A DNA stretch of 17,425 nucleotides from positions 1 to 17,425 of the forward strand of contig CAKOZD010000021.1 of NCBI GenBank assembly GCA_934131175.1. The letters are read 5' to 3'. A program made the translations under genes and the position numbers. This document shows, one piece after another, positions 1 to 7,239 of the stretch. The stretch's first letter is position 1. Each line of letters begins with the position of its first letter. Source of the stretch: an uncultured Bacilli bacterium (GTDB lineage: Bacteria; Bacillota_I; Bacilli_A; RF39; UBA660). Below the pieces are notes generated by a model. The model was not told the DNA's origin. It saw only the letters and a list, made by a program, of their open reading frames with translations, and did no database searches.

Positions 1-74
1 AAATGGATAAATCTTTAATATCTGAGCTTACTAATCTAACAGAAGAAGAAATAACTGCATTAGAAGAAGAGTAA
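1..74 (+). CDS. C-terminal end of an unknown protein (partial)
   Basis: An open frame enters from the left edge and stops at TAA 72-74. The visible tail has 23 residues, is strongly acidic and ends in a run of glutamates. An ATG lies at 3-5, but no upstream sequence is available to test it as a start, so the gene most likely begins outside the window. A hairpin plus T-run directly at the stop codon supports a genuine gene end. The family cannot be told from this fragment. Confidence 0.55.
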   Translation, partial: MDKSLISELTNLTEEEITALEEE

Positions 75-96
75 AAATCTCTTCTTTTACTTTTTT
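61..96 (+). terminator. Rho-independent terminator of the upstream gene
   Basis: Bases 61-71 pair with 79-89 (11 bp, one G-T wobble, core AAGAAGAG/CTCTTCTT), with a 7-nt loop and a T6 run at 91-96. The hairpin overlaps the stop codon of the left gene and the last codons of the convergent phosphodiesterase gene. The T-run is only on the plus-strand side. Confidence 0.75.
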
Positions 97-1022
97 AAAT
101 ATGTTTTATTATTTAAATCTTTGTAAACCATATCAGGATAATCTGTTATATAAATTATCTCTTCAGATAAATCATTTAATTCACTTGTAACATTATCAAT
201 ATCACATTTAGAATTTAATGTCCAAACAGATACTTTTTTATCTTCATCTAGTTTTTCTTTTACATAATCGTAATCAATAATTGTTTTCTTTAAGCAAACA
301 TCATCAAATAACTCTCCATATGATAGAGATGACTCTTTAGAAATGATTGCTTGATATTCATAGTCTGGTGCAAGATTTTTTAAATATAATAATCCTGTAA
401 GATTTGAACTTTGAATGATAAACTTATCTTTTTCGTATCTTTGAAGTTTTTGTAAAAGAGTTTCTGAGAATACTTTAATATTATTGTTAAATTTGATGTC
501 TAATAATATTTTCTTGTCTTTTGATGACTTTATTGCATCTTCTAAATTACATATTTTGTAGGTTTTATTATTTAATTTTATTTGTCTTTCTACTTTTTCA
601 AAATCGTATGAAGCGGCATTTAGAAGAATATCTTTAAATATGTTATCTTTATGGATATATTGTGTACTTGTTAGTTCATCATATGTAGATGTGTTTACTG
701 ATTTTTTATCATATGGAGTAATATATAATGTATCATTATGAGATAGTATTATTTCATTATCTTCTGTTAGTCTTACATCTATTTCTATATAATCTATATA
801 GTTTTTTTTACTAGCAAGAGATATTGCTTTTTTTGTATTTTCAATTTCTTTTGATGAAAAGCCACGATGTGCAGCTATTTTATAGTTTGCTGTATCTTCT
901 TGTGTTGTAGTAATTTGTTTTTTTTCTATTGTGTTGCTACTTGACGTTTTAATATTATAAGAAGAGGTTAGTATACAAGATGTTGTTGCATATACTAGAA
1001 GTTTTTTTATTATATTTTTCAT
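87..1022 (-). CDS. Exported glycerophosphodiester phosphodiesterase
   Basis: This is a GDPD-family enzyme of the TIM-barrel type, predicted to hydrolyse glycerophosphodiesters (deacylated phospholipid head groups) to glycerol-3-phosphate and an alcohol. Family signatures are visible in order: A-H52-R53-G, E61-N-T, E80-I-D82 and S-H95-N-D. These supply the catalytic histidines and the metal-binding acidic residues. Residues 1-20 look like a signal peptide or N-terminal anchor, with lysines at 2-7 followed by a hydrophobic stretch. C16 is present, but the residues before it (T-T-S) are a poor lipobox, so lipoprotein status is doubtful. A linker rich in S, T and N separates the signal from the barrel, which starts near residue 47. 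The start is fixed by AAGGAGG at 1031-1037. The gene is monocistronic, convergent with the gene at the left edge, and has its own extended -10 promoter. Confidence 0.88.
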   Translation of the reverse strand: MKNIIKKLLVYATTSCILTSSYNIKTSSSNTIEKKQITTTQEDTANYKIAAHRGFSSKEIENTKKAISLASKKNYIDYIEIDVRLTEDNEIILSHNDTLYITPYDKKSVNTSTYDELTSTQYIHKDNIFKDILLNAASYDFEKVERQIKLNNKTYKICNLEDAIKSSKDKKILLDIKFNNNIKVFSETLLQKLQRYEKDKFIIQSSNLTGLLYLKNLAPDYEYQAIISKESSLSYGELFDDVCLKKTIIDYDYVKEKLDEDKKVSVWTLNSKCDIDNVTSELNDLSEEIIYITDYPDMVYKDLNNKTYLKK

Positions 1023-1043
1023 GTTTGTTTCCTCCTTGATAAT

Positions 1044-1072
1044 ATTATAACATATATGTTTTGTGCTTACAA
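1044..1072 (-). promoter_or_regulatory. Promoter of the phosphodiesterase gene
   Basis: Reading the minus strand there is a -35 TTGTAA (1067-1072), a 17-nt spacer and a perfect -10 TATAAT (1044-1049) preceded by TGT, which is an extended -10. The ribosome binding site follows at 1031-1037. This is a sigma-A-type promoter back to back with the plus-strand promoter at 1105-1133. Confidence 0.75.
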
Positions 1073-1104
1073 AAGTAGGTTAGACAACACGAATGTAGTT
1101 AATG

Positions 1105-1133
1105 TTGACTTTTCTATTTATTTGTGCTATAAT
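1105..1133 (+). promoter_or_regulatory. Strong sigma-A promoter with a distant start codon
   Basis: TTGACT (1105-1110), a 17-nt spacer and TATAAT (1128-1133) preceded by TGC (extended -10). This is close to consensus. Transcription should start near 1140, which leaves an untranslated leader of about 198 nt before the ATG at 1338. Adjacent genes in this window have leaders of a few tens of bases, so the length stands out. Confidence 0.8.
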
Positions 1134-1234
1134 TAAGCCACTTATTACGAAGATGGTCTGTTTCTTAAAAATTGCAAATTAAGGGGTTTGGTTGTATACT
1201 TTATATTGAGTATACATTGTAAGGGATGATTCGG

Positions 1235-1270
1235 ATGAATATAATATTGTTTTCTAGGAAATATTTTTGA
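1235..1270 (+). CDS. Possible leader peptide in the attenuator (11 codons)
   Basis: ATG at 1235 opens MNIILFSRKYF and stops at TGA 1268-1270. AAGGG at 1221-1225 lies 9 nt before the ATG, a reasonable ribosome binding site. A second in-frame ATG at 1226 has no spacer to that site. The last four codons and the stop coincide exactly with the left arm of the terminator-like hairpin (1259-1270), so a ribosome here would block that hairpin. Short frames are common by chance in DNA this AT-rich, so the reading is tentative. Confidence 0.3.
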   Translation: MNIILFSRKYF

Positions 1271-1320
1271 TTGATGCATTATATGTTTTAATTATGCATT
1301 TTTCAAAAATATTTTTTCTT
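1259..1320 (+). terminator. Leader terminator hairpin before the 1338 gene
   Basis: Bases 1259-1270 (AAATATTTTTGA) pair perfectly with 1303-1314. Inside, the palindromic ATGCAT at 1274-1279 can pair with ATGCAT at 1294-1299. Six T residues (1312-1317), then C and more T, follow the right arm. A competing 6-bp hairpin (AATATT 1243-1248 with 1260-1265) would use the left arm and exclude this structure. All stems are AU-rich, so strength is uncertain. Confidence 0.5.
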
Positions 1321-1337
1321 TATAAGGAGTTGGTAGT

Positions 1338-2015
1338 ATGTGTGATAAAAGAAAATTAGCGTTAATTTATAGAATTATAATTGTTATAGTTTCTAGTATT
1401 GCTTTATTTGTTAATTTTAAATTGATGACTTTTAGGTTAGGAATACTTTATTTTACTAATTTAAGTAATTTACTTTGTTTATTATATTTCTTAGTATTAG
1501 TTATTGAGATGGTTTTAGGTAAGGATAAGGAAGATAAGCTTCATTATATTGTTAAGGGTATGGTTACTATGTGTATTACTTTAACAATGTTTGTTTATAA
1601 TTTTATTCTAGCAGGAGATCCTGGTATATTTAAAAATCATATGCTTGAATGTAATTTAGTACATTTAGTTGTTCCAATAATGGTAATACTTGATTATGTA
1701 ATGTTTGGTAAAAAAGGTAACTTAAAGAAAGAGTATGTAATATATTGGTGTTTAGGATTATTTGGGTATCAAGTATTTGTAATGATTTATTCATTATTAG
1801 GAGGTACTTTTGCAGATGGTGCTAGTTATCCTTACTTTTATATGAATACTGAAAAGTATGGAGTACTTGGAGTATTTATAAATACTTTAGTTATTTTAAT
1901 TATTTATGTATTATATGGTTTATTAATACAGAAATTAGATAATTTAGTAGGTAATAGAAAAAATAATAAATTAAAAGATACAGATGTAGATAATAAAGAT
2001 GAAGAAGTAATATAA
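1338..2015 (+). CDS. Pr6Pr / AIG1-like (FAR-17a) integral membrane protein
   Basis: The 225-residue protein has about six hydrophobic segments (near residues 8-26, 36-60, 70-92, 106-123, 132-154 and 173-197) and a charged cytosolic tail. The pattern Y-F-T40-N-L-S-N, then H109-x3-P113-x5-D119, then Y-P-Y near 164-166, is typical of the bacterial Pr6Pr family, related to eukaryotic AIG1/ADTRP proteins. In AIG1 and ADTRP a membrane threonine and a histidine hydrolyse fatty-acid esters of hydroxy fatty acids. T40 and H109 sit where those residues would be expected, but I have no alignment to prove it. AAGGAG at 1324-1329 fixes the start. The gene follows a long attenuator-like leader and lies 22 nt upstream of an acyl-ligase gene, so a lipid role is plausible but unproven. 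Confidence 0.65.
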   Translation: MCDKRKLALIYRIIIVIVSSIALFVNFKLMTFRLGILYFTNLSNLLCLLYFLVLVIEMVLGKDKEDKLHYIVKGMVTMCITLTMFVYNFILAGDPGIFKNHMLECNLVHLVVPIMVILDYVMFGKKGNLKKEYVIYWCLGLFGYQVFVMIYSLLGGTFADGASYPYFYMNTEKYGVLGVFINTLVILIIYVLYGLLIQKLDNLVGNRKNNKLKDTDVDNKDEEVI

Positions 2016-2037
2016 TGGAGAATAAGGGGGATTTGTT

Positions 2038-3900
2038 ATGAGTAAGATTAAGAATTTAGAAGTTAATTATGATATGTTAAGTGATGAAAAGAAACATGAT
2101 TTATATTTAAGAAAATTAGCTACTGGTGAAATTCAAGGACCACCTACAGGTAAACCATCACAAGATAAGCCTTGGTTGAAATATTATAGTGAAGAGGCTA
2201 TTGCTTCTGATGTTCCTAAGATGTCCATGTATCAATTATTAGAAAAAAATAATGTTGATAATTTAAATTCTGTGGCTATGAGATATTTTAATTTTCCAAT
2301 CACATATAAAACATATTTAAAAAAAATAAAGAAATATGCAAAGGCTTTATTAAAGATGGGAGTAAAAAAAGGTGACATTATTGCATTAGTGTTGCCAAAT
2401 GTTCCAGAATGTAGAGAATTAATTTATGCTATTAATATGATTGGTGCTGTTTCCTATCCAATAAGCCCTATGATGGCTCCTGATGAATTAAATAAGGTTA
2501 TAAAGAAAAATAATATAGAAAATGTATTTATTTTTGATCAGTTTTACAAAAAATATTATGAATCATTAAAAACTAATACTGTAAAAAATATTGTTATCAA
2601 TAATGGAACAGAATCATTTCCTAAAGTTTTTTCTAAATTATATGGTATTAAGCAAAAAATGTCTAAAAAATGTTCTGAACCTGAGATAATAGAAGATTAT
2701 AGAAATATGAATTTTGAGTTATTCGAAAAACAAGCAAATAATTATATGGGTAATTTAGAGGTATATTATGAACCAAATAGTATTGCTACTATTATTGGTA
2801 CTAGTGGTACTACGGGTGTATCTAAAGGTGTATGTTTGACGAACGAAAATTTAAATGCTATGGCATTGCAACATTTATATGGTGATATGAATTTTGAGAA
2901 AGGTGATAAAATATTGGATATTTTGATTCAATCTATAGGTTATGGAATTGCTGTTACACATTATTCTGGAGTATGTTCTTTAGAGAGTATCATGATTCCG
3001 GAACTTGTTGTCCATATTTTACCTTATATTAGCAAAGAAAATATTGCTCATTTTACAGGTGGACCAATTCATTATGAAAATTTATTAAAAGATATTAAAA
3101 AAGGTAAAACTAAATTACCTAAACTTAAAAATTGTGTCTCTGGAGGTGCTTCATTATCAAAAGAAGTAGAAAATAGTTTAAATAACCCTAGTAATCAAAG
3201 TGTTAATTTAATTAAAGATGAAGATGTTTTCGTCAGACAGGGGTTGGGTTGTACTGAAAATGGTGGAGCGGCTACTTATGCTAAGAAAGGTGCATATAAA
3301 TTTGGTGGTGTTGGAATTCCATTGGCTTATGAAACAATGGCTGTTTTTAAACCTGGAACTGATGAAGAATTAAGTACTGATGAGATAGGAGAAATATGTA
3401 TATCAGGTCCAACTGTTATGGCAAAATATTTAGAAAATGAGGAAGAAACAAAAAAAGTATTAAAAAAGCATTCTGATGGAAAAATATGGTTGCACACTTG
3501 CGATTTAGGAAGAATGGATAATGATGGGCAAGTGTATATTACAGACAGAATAAAAAATATTTTTATGAGACGTGGATTTAATGTTCATCCTTCTGCTATA
3601 AATGATTATTTAGAATCTTTATCAATTGTTGATTCTAGTATTGTTATTGGTGTTGAACATCCTGATGAGCAAATGGTACCTGTAGCTTTTGTAAAATTAC
3701 TAAATGATAAGTGTGATTTAGAGCAAGCTAAAAAGGAGATTCTTAATGATTGCTTTTTAAATCTTGAGGAAACTTCTATTCCATATGATGTAATTTTTGT
3801 TGATGATTTTCCTAGAAATTTGGGTGGAAAAGTTGATTCAAAAAAATTACTAGAAAAGTATAGTGTAAGCTATGTAAAAGAAAAAACTTTAAAAAAGTAA
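2038..3900 (+). CDS. AMP-forming acyl ligase (ANL superfamily)
   Basis: This 620-residue enzyme of the acyl-CoA synthetase/adenylation superfamily activates a carboxylic acid with ATP as an acyl-AMP before transfer, usually to CoA. The core motifs are all present. They are the phosphate loop T255-S-G-T-T-G-V-S-K-G264, the G402-L-G-C-T-E407-N-G segment, the hinge region D489-L-G-R with T-D503-R504, and the C-terminal catalytic lysine in N-L-G-G-K598. It is longer than most family members because of an extended N-terminus of roughly 75 residues and a long segment between residues 170 and 250. There is no signal peptide or membrane segment, so it should be cytosolic. The acid substrate cannot be read from the sequence; no carrier-protein gene is nearby. 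AAGGGGG precedes the ATG. A strong terminator follows directly, so it forms an operon with the AIG1-like gene only. Confidence 0.88.
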   Translation: MSKIKNLEVNYDMLSDEKKHDLYLRKLATGEIQGPPTGKPSQDKPWLKYYSEEAIASDVPKMSMYQLLEKNNVDNLNSVAMRYFNFPITYKTYLKKIKKYAKALLKMGVKKGDIIALVLPNVPECRELIYAINMIGAVSYPISPMMAPDELNKVIKKNNIENVFIFDQFYKKYYESLKTNTVKNIVINNGTESFPKVFSKLYGIKQKMSKKCSEPEIIEDYRNMNFELFEKQANNYMGNLEVYYEPNSIATIIGTSGTTGVSKGVCLTNENLNAMALQHLYGDMNFEKGDKILDILIQSIGYGIAVTHYSGVCSLESIMIPELVVHILPYISKENIAHFTGGPIHYENLLKDIKKGKTKLPKLKNCVSGGASLSKEVENSLNNPSNQSVNLIKDEDVFVRQGLGCTENGGAATYAKKGAYKFGGVGIPLAYETMAVFKPGTDEELSTDEIGEICISGPTVMAKYLENEEETKKVLKKHSDGKIWLHTCDLGRMDNDGQVYITDRIKNIFMRRGFNVHPSAINDYLESLSIVDSSIVIGVEHPDEQMVPVAFVKLLNDKCDLEQAKKEILNDCFLNLEETSIPYDVIFVDDFPRNLGGKVDSKKLLEKYSVSYVKEKTLKK

Positions 3901-3904
3901 TATG

Positions 3905-3942
3905 AAAAATATAGTTTAATAATTATTAAATTATATTTTTTT
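3905..3942 (+). terminator. Rho-independent terminator of the acyl-ligase operon
   Basis: A 16-bp stem (3905-3920 with 3925-3940, one G-T wobble), a 4-nt AATT loop, and T residues running on to 3942. It begins 5 nt after the ligase stop codon. Confidence 0.85.
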
Positions 3943-4000
3943 GTAGTTTAAATTTTATTATTGATGTATACTAACATATATAGGATAGGAGGTATTTTAT

Positions 4001-6580
4001 ATGGAAAGTGTTTATCTTTCAATTACTAGTTTACTATTTTTAATAATTTTTGCTTTTGTTTATTTTTTTAAACAACGCATTAGTCTTCCTGAAAATAAAG
4101 TATATTCAATTCTCTTAATTTTTACTATTTTAGGATGTTTTATAGATATTGGTGGTTTTATATGTTTCAAAACATTTTCTATTTCATCATTTATTAATGA
4201 AATAATTACAAAGATAAATATGTTTTATTATTATGTTTGGTTATTTTTAATGATGATATATGTTATTTTAATTTCTTTTAAATCGAAAATTTCTGATGAA
4301 AAAAATTTTCTAAGTAGACTTAAACTTTTTTGTATAACTTTTCTATTTTTAACTTTTTTAGCTACTTTTCTTTTACCTATTCATTTAAAATATAATTCTA
4401 ATGAAATATATCCATATGGTTTATGTGTTAATTTAGCTTATTTATTATCTGGTGTTGAATTAACGGTAATGATTTTATGTATATTGTTAAATATTTCTAA
4501 TATAAAGAGAAAAGAGTATATTCCATTATTTTTATTTTTGATTATTGGCTCTATAGCTATTATTGTACAAAAGTTCAATCCTGCTATTCATTTGTTATTA
4601 ATTTGTGAATCTCTTGTGACTGCTTTAATGTATTTCACTATAGAAAATCCAGATGTTAAAATGATTCAAGAGTTACAAGTTGCTCGTGAGCAGGCTGATA
4701 AAGCTAATCGTGCTAAAACTGATTTCTTATCAAGTATGTCTCATGAAATTAGAACTCCATTAAATGCTATTGTTGGATTTAGTGATTGTATAATGGATGC
4801 TGAAAGTTTAGGAGAGGCAAAGGAAAATGCTAAGGATATAGTAAATGCTTCACAAACTCTACTTGAAATTGTAAATGGAATTTTGGATATATCTAAGATT
4901 GAGGCTGGTAAGATTGAAATAGTTAATTCTACATACAATGCTCGTGAGACATTTGAAGAACTTGCTAAATTAATTACTCCTAAGATGAATGAAAAGAGTC
5001 TAGATTTTACTTATTATATAGCACCTGATATTCCTGATAATTTATATGGAGATCATGCTAATTTAAAGAAAGTAATTACAAATTTACTTAGTAATGCTAG
5101 TAAGTATACTGAAAAGGGATTTGTTAGATATGAAGTTAATTGTGTTAACACAAAAGATGTTTCAAAATTAATTATTTCTGTTGAAGACTCAGGTCGTGGA
5201 ATTAAGAAAGAAAATATTGATAAAATGTTTACTAAATTTCAAAGACTTGATGAAGATAGAAATACAACAATTGAAGGAACTGGACTTGGCCTTGCTATTA
5301 CTAAGCAGTTAGTTGAATTAATGGGTGGTAAGATAATAGTTCATACTATATATGGTGAAGGTTCTAAGTTTACAGTTGTTGTTAATCAAAGAATTGATAA
5401 GAGTGTTGCTAAACAAGCTAAAAAGTATAAAACAACATTAGATTTACATGGAATTAGAATTTTACTTGTTGATGATACTTCTCTTAATTTAAAAGTTGCT
5501 ACTAAACTTTTACAAAGATTTAATGCTGATAATGTTATTACTTGTGATAGTGGATTTGCTTGTCTTGAAAAGATACAGCGTGGTGAACAATATGACTTAA
5601 TATTACTTGATGATATGATGCCTAAAATGAGTGGTGTAGAAACACTAAAAAAATTAAAAGAAATACCTGGATTTAATGTTCCAACAATTGCACTTACTGC
5701 TAATGCTATTACTGGTATGAGAGAAAAATATTTGGCAGACGGATTTGATGATTATTTAGCAAAACCTATAGACAAAGACCAATTAGTTCAAGTAATTAAC
5801 CAAGTATTAGGTAGAAGTATTACAGAAGAAATTGATGTACCACAAATAACTTCTACTAGTGAATATAAAGTTCCAATTAGAGATAATGTTGTAAGTGTTG
5901 CAGAACTTCCTAAAGAAGAAAAAGATAAAATAATTCCAGTAGAAAGTAATATAGAAAGCGAATTAGGCTCAAAACTTGATTTGTCTGAAAGAGGAGAAGA
6001 TAATACTTTAGAATTAAAACCTGTAAGAGTTGATCATATTGAAGAAATAGAAACATTAGAAGAAGATAATAATTCTATGGAAAATGTAAAAACTGATTTA
6101 ATTCCTGTTATGGATATTAATATAACTGAGCCACTTACCAAGGTTCAGGATATTGATTCTAGTGTTCTTGATAATTTAAATAATACAAATAATACAAAAG
6201 AAATTAAATATGATAGAAGTTATCTTGAAGATAATGGAGTTGATGTTAATCATGCATTAGAACTTCTTGGTGATATGGATATGTATAATATGACTATTAG
6301 TGATTTTATGGCTGAGGTTGAGTCTAAGTGGGCTAGAATTAATGAGTATAAGAATACTAATAATATGCCTGATTATGCAATAGAGGTTCATTCTTTAAAG
6401 AGTGATTGTAAGTATTTAGGTTTTATGACTTTAGCTGATATTGCATATCAACATGAACTTAAAAGTAAAGAGAATGATTCAAGTTTTGTTAATGAACATT
6501 TTGATGAACTTACTAATGAATATAATAAGGTTTTAGAGATTGCGAAGAACTATACAGAGCATAATCCTGTTGCTCCATAG
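4001..6580 (+). CDS. Hybrid sensor histidine kinase (7TM-HisKA-HATPase-REC-HPt)
   Basis: This is an 859-residue membrane sensor with a complete internal phosphorelay. About seven hydrophobic helices fill residues 5-212. A short coiled linker then leads to the HisKA domain, with phospho-acceptor H248 in S-M-S-H-E-I-R-T-P. The ATPase domain carries the N box (N361 to N365), D396-S-G-R-G (G1) and G426-T-G-L-G-L (G2). A receiver domain follows, with acidic pair D491/D492, phospho-acceptor D537 and conserved K588. After an acidic, low-complexity linker (about 606-735) comes an HPt domain with H797 in V-H-S-L-K-S-D. All key residues are intact. No separate response regulator or output gene lies within the window, so the phosphate acceptor is unknown. 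AGGAGGT at 3987-3993 sets the start. TATACT at 3967-3972 could be a -10, but the -35 is poor. The gene is monocistronic. Confidence 0.92.
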   Translation: MESVYLSITSLLFLIIFAFVYFFKQRISLPENKVYSILLIFTILGCFIDIGGFICFKTFSISSFINEIITKINMFYYYVWLFLMMIYVILISFKSKISDEKNFLSRLKLFCITFLFLTFLATFLLPIHLKYNSNEIYPYGLCVNLAYLLSGVELTVMILCILLNISNIKRKEYIPLFLFLIIGSIAIIVQKFNPAIHLLLICESLVTALMYFTIENPDVKMIQELQVAREQADKANRAKTDFLSSMSHEIRTPLNAIVGFSDCIMDAESLGEAKENAKDIVNASQTLLEIVNGILDISKIEAGKIEIVNSTYNARETFEELAKLITPKMNEKSLDFTYYIAPDIPDNLYGDHANLKKVITNLLSNASKYTEKGFVRYEVNCVNTKDVSKLIISVEDSGRGIKKENIDKMFTKFQRLDEDRNTTIEGTGLGLAITKQLVELMGGKIIVHTIYGEGSKFTVVVNQRIDKSVAKQAKKYKTTLDLHGIRILLVDDTSLNLKVATKLLQRFNADNVITCDSGFACLEKIQRGEQYDLILLDDMMPKMSGVETLKKLKEIPGFNVPTIALTANAITGMREKYLADGFDDYLAKPIDKDQLVQVINQVLGRSITEEIDVPQITSTSEYKVPIRDNVVSVAELPKEEKDKIIPVESNIESELGSKLDLSERGEDNTLELKPVRVDHIEEIETLEEDNNSMENVKTDLIPVMDINITEPLTKVQDIDSSVLDNLNNTNNTKEIKYDRSYLEDNGVDVNHALELLGDMDMYNMTISDFMAEVESKWARINEYKNTNNMPDYAIEVHSLKSDCKYLGFMTLADIAYQHELKSKENDSSFVNEHFDELTNEYNKVLEIAKNYTEHNPVAP

Positions 6581-6601
6581 ATTCTTTGTAATCTTTTTTT
6601 T
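6579..6601 (+). terminator. Weak terminator at the kinase stop codon
   Basis: AGATT (6579-6583) pairs with AATCT (6590-6594) around a 6-nt loop, followed by seven T residues. The stem is only 5 bp and overlaps the stop codon. A stronger hairpin lies further on at 6685-6712. Confidence 0.4.
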
Positions 6602-6645
6602 AAAATAAATAGTTTTTTTCTAATAATAAGGTAGGAGGAAAACTT

Positions 6646-6663
6646 ATGCAGAAACAATTTTAA
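6646..6663 (+). other. Five-codon micro-ORF behind a strong ribosome binding site
   Basis: GTAGGAGGAAA (6631-6641) precedes ATG at 6646, which opens MQKQF and stops at TAA 6661. The Shine-Dalgarno sequence is as good as any in the window, yet there is no gene behind it before the terminator at 6685. It may be the remains of a lost gene, a leader fragment or chance. Confidence 0.25.
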
Positions 6664-6684
6664 TTTTTCCTTTGTTCTTAAAAT

Positions 6685-6712
6685 AAAAAGAATCTTTTGC
6701 TTGATTCTTTTT
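6685..6712. terminator. Bidirectional terminator between the kinase and tspO
   Basis: AAAAAGAATC (6685-6694) pairs perfectly with GATTCTTTTT (6703-6712) around an 8-nt loop. The A-run on the left and T-run on the right let it act on both strands, which suits the convergent genes here. It reaches into the tspO stop codon. Confidence 0.85.
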
Positions 6713-7169
6713 AAATATTTAGTAAATATATTGTAAGTGATAATATGCTTGCGAATAGTGATAATAATATATAGGGGTTTAATAATATTTTTGTTTTATT
6801 TTGTAAAAGAGATGTTTCTTCATAAAGAAATAAAGTACTTATAAATGTTCCAAGACATGAGATGAATCCTAAAAAATTATTTTTTAATCCAAAAAATAAT
6901 AATGTAAAACTTTGGTTAAATATATAGTTTATTAGTAGACTTATTTTATATGATATAGGTATTTCTTTTAATTTATAAGTTGTTATTACTTTATAAATAG
7001 TTATTGCGATTAGTATATATACTATTGTCCAAGCAATTGGATAAAACATTGTTGGTGGAGTGAAGAATGGTGTTTTAATCTCTTTTAAATAATTGTAATC
7101 AACCTTAATTATTGATGATAAAAACCATGGTACTAAACAGAAAATATAAATGATACCCTTTTTAAACAT
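6711..7169 (-). CDS. tspO: TspO/MBR-family membrane protein
   Basis: The 152-residue protein has five hydrophobic helices, the standard size and topology for TspO/MBR (translocator protein) proteins, which bind porphyrins and related ligands. The family signature P38-P-x3-Y-P-I-A-W47-T-x2-Y51 is clear, and a second signature, N85-x2-F88-T-x2-F92-F93-G, matches the usual N-x2-W-S-x2-F-F. The tryptophan normally at the second site is phenylalanine here. The N-P-Y motif near the last helix is also present (near 131-133). GAGGAG at 7178-7183 fixes the start. The gene is alone on the minus strand between the kinase and the rhomboid operon, and no haem biosynthesis gene is near. No convincing minus-strand promoter was found in the short divergent gap. 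Physiological role in this organism is unknown. Confidence 0.82.
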   Translation of the reverse strand: MFKKGIIYIFCLVPWFLSSIIKVDYNYLKEIKTPFFTPPTMFYPIAWTIVYILIAITIYKVITTYKLKEIPISYKISLLINYIFNQSFTLLFFGLKNNFLGFISCLGTFISTLFLYEETSLLQNKTKILLNPYILLSLFASILSLTIYLLNI

Positions 7170-7183
7170 TTAATCATCTCCTC

Positions 7184-7212
7184 TTTTCTTATTTTATGTT
7201 ATATTGTATAAT
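7184..7212 (+). promoter_or_regulatory. Probable promoter of the rhomboid operon
   Basis: A perfect TATAAT lies at 7207-7212. The -35 position 17 nt upstream (TTTTCT, 7184-7189) is poor. Transcription would start near 7219, just before AGGAGGG at 7227-7233. The call rests mainly on the -10. Confidence 0.45.
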
Positions 7213-7239
7213 ATTATTAGTTTTTTAGGAGGGAAATTG

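Larger units (their letters stand above)
1140..1337 (+). promoter_or_regulatory. Structured 5' leader, probable attenuator
   Basis: This stretch between the promoter at 1105-1133 and the gene at 1338 holds no long ORF. It contains an 8-bp hairpin (TGTATACT 1193-1200 with AGTATACA 1209-1216). A possible 11-codon reading frame lies at 1235-1270. A terminator-like hairpin at 1259-1314 is followed by a T-run and then the ribosome binding site AAGGAG (1324-1329). I compared it by eye with common riboswitch cores (purine, TPP, FMN, SAM, preQ1, c-di-GMP, THF, T-box) and recognised none. Regulation by premature termination is inferred from the layout. Confidence 0.5.

Noticed and set aside
1153..1182. 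Nine-codon ORF at the start of the leader (MVCFLKIAN)
   Set aside because: No usable Shine-Dalgarno before its ATG; probably chance in AT-rich sequence.
4741..4938. 65-codon minus-strand ORF across the HisKA region
   Set aside because: Antisense to the strongly conserved kinase core; no start signal.
7204..7239. Twelve-codon N-terminal extension of the rhomboid from TTG 7204
   Set aside because: The TTG overlaps the TATAAT at 7207-7212 and has no ribosome binding site, whereas ATG 7240 follows AGGAGGG at good spacing.
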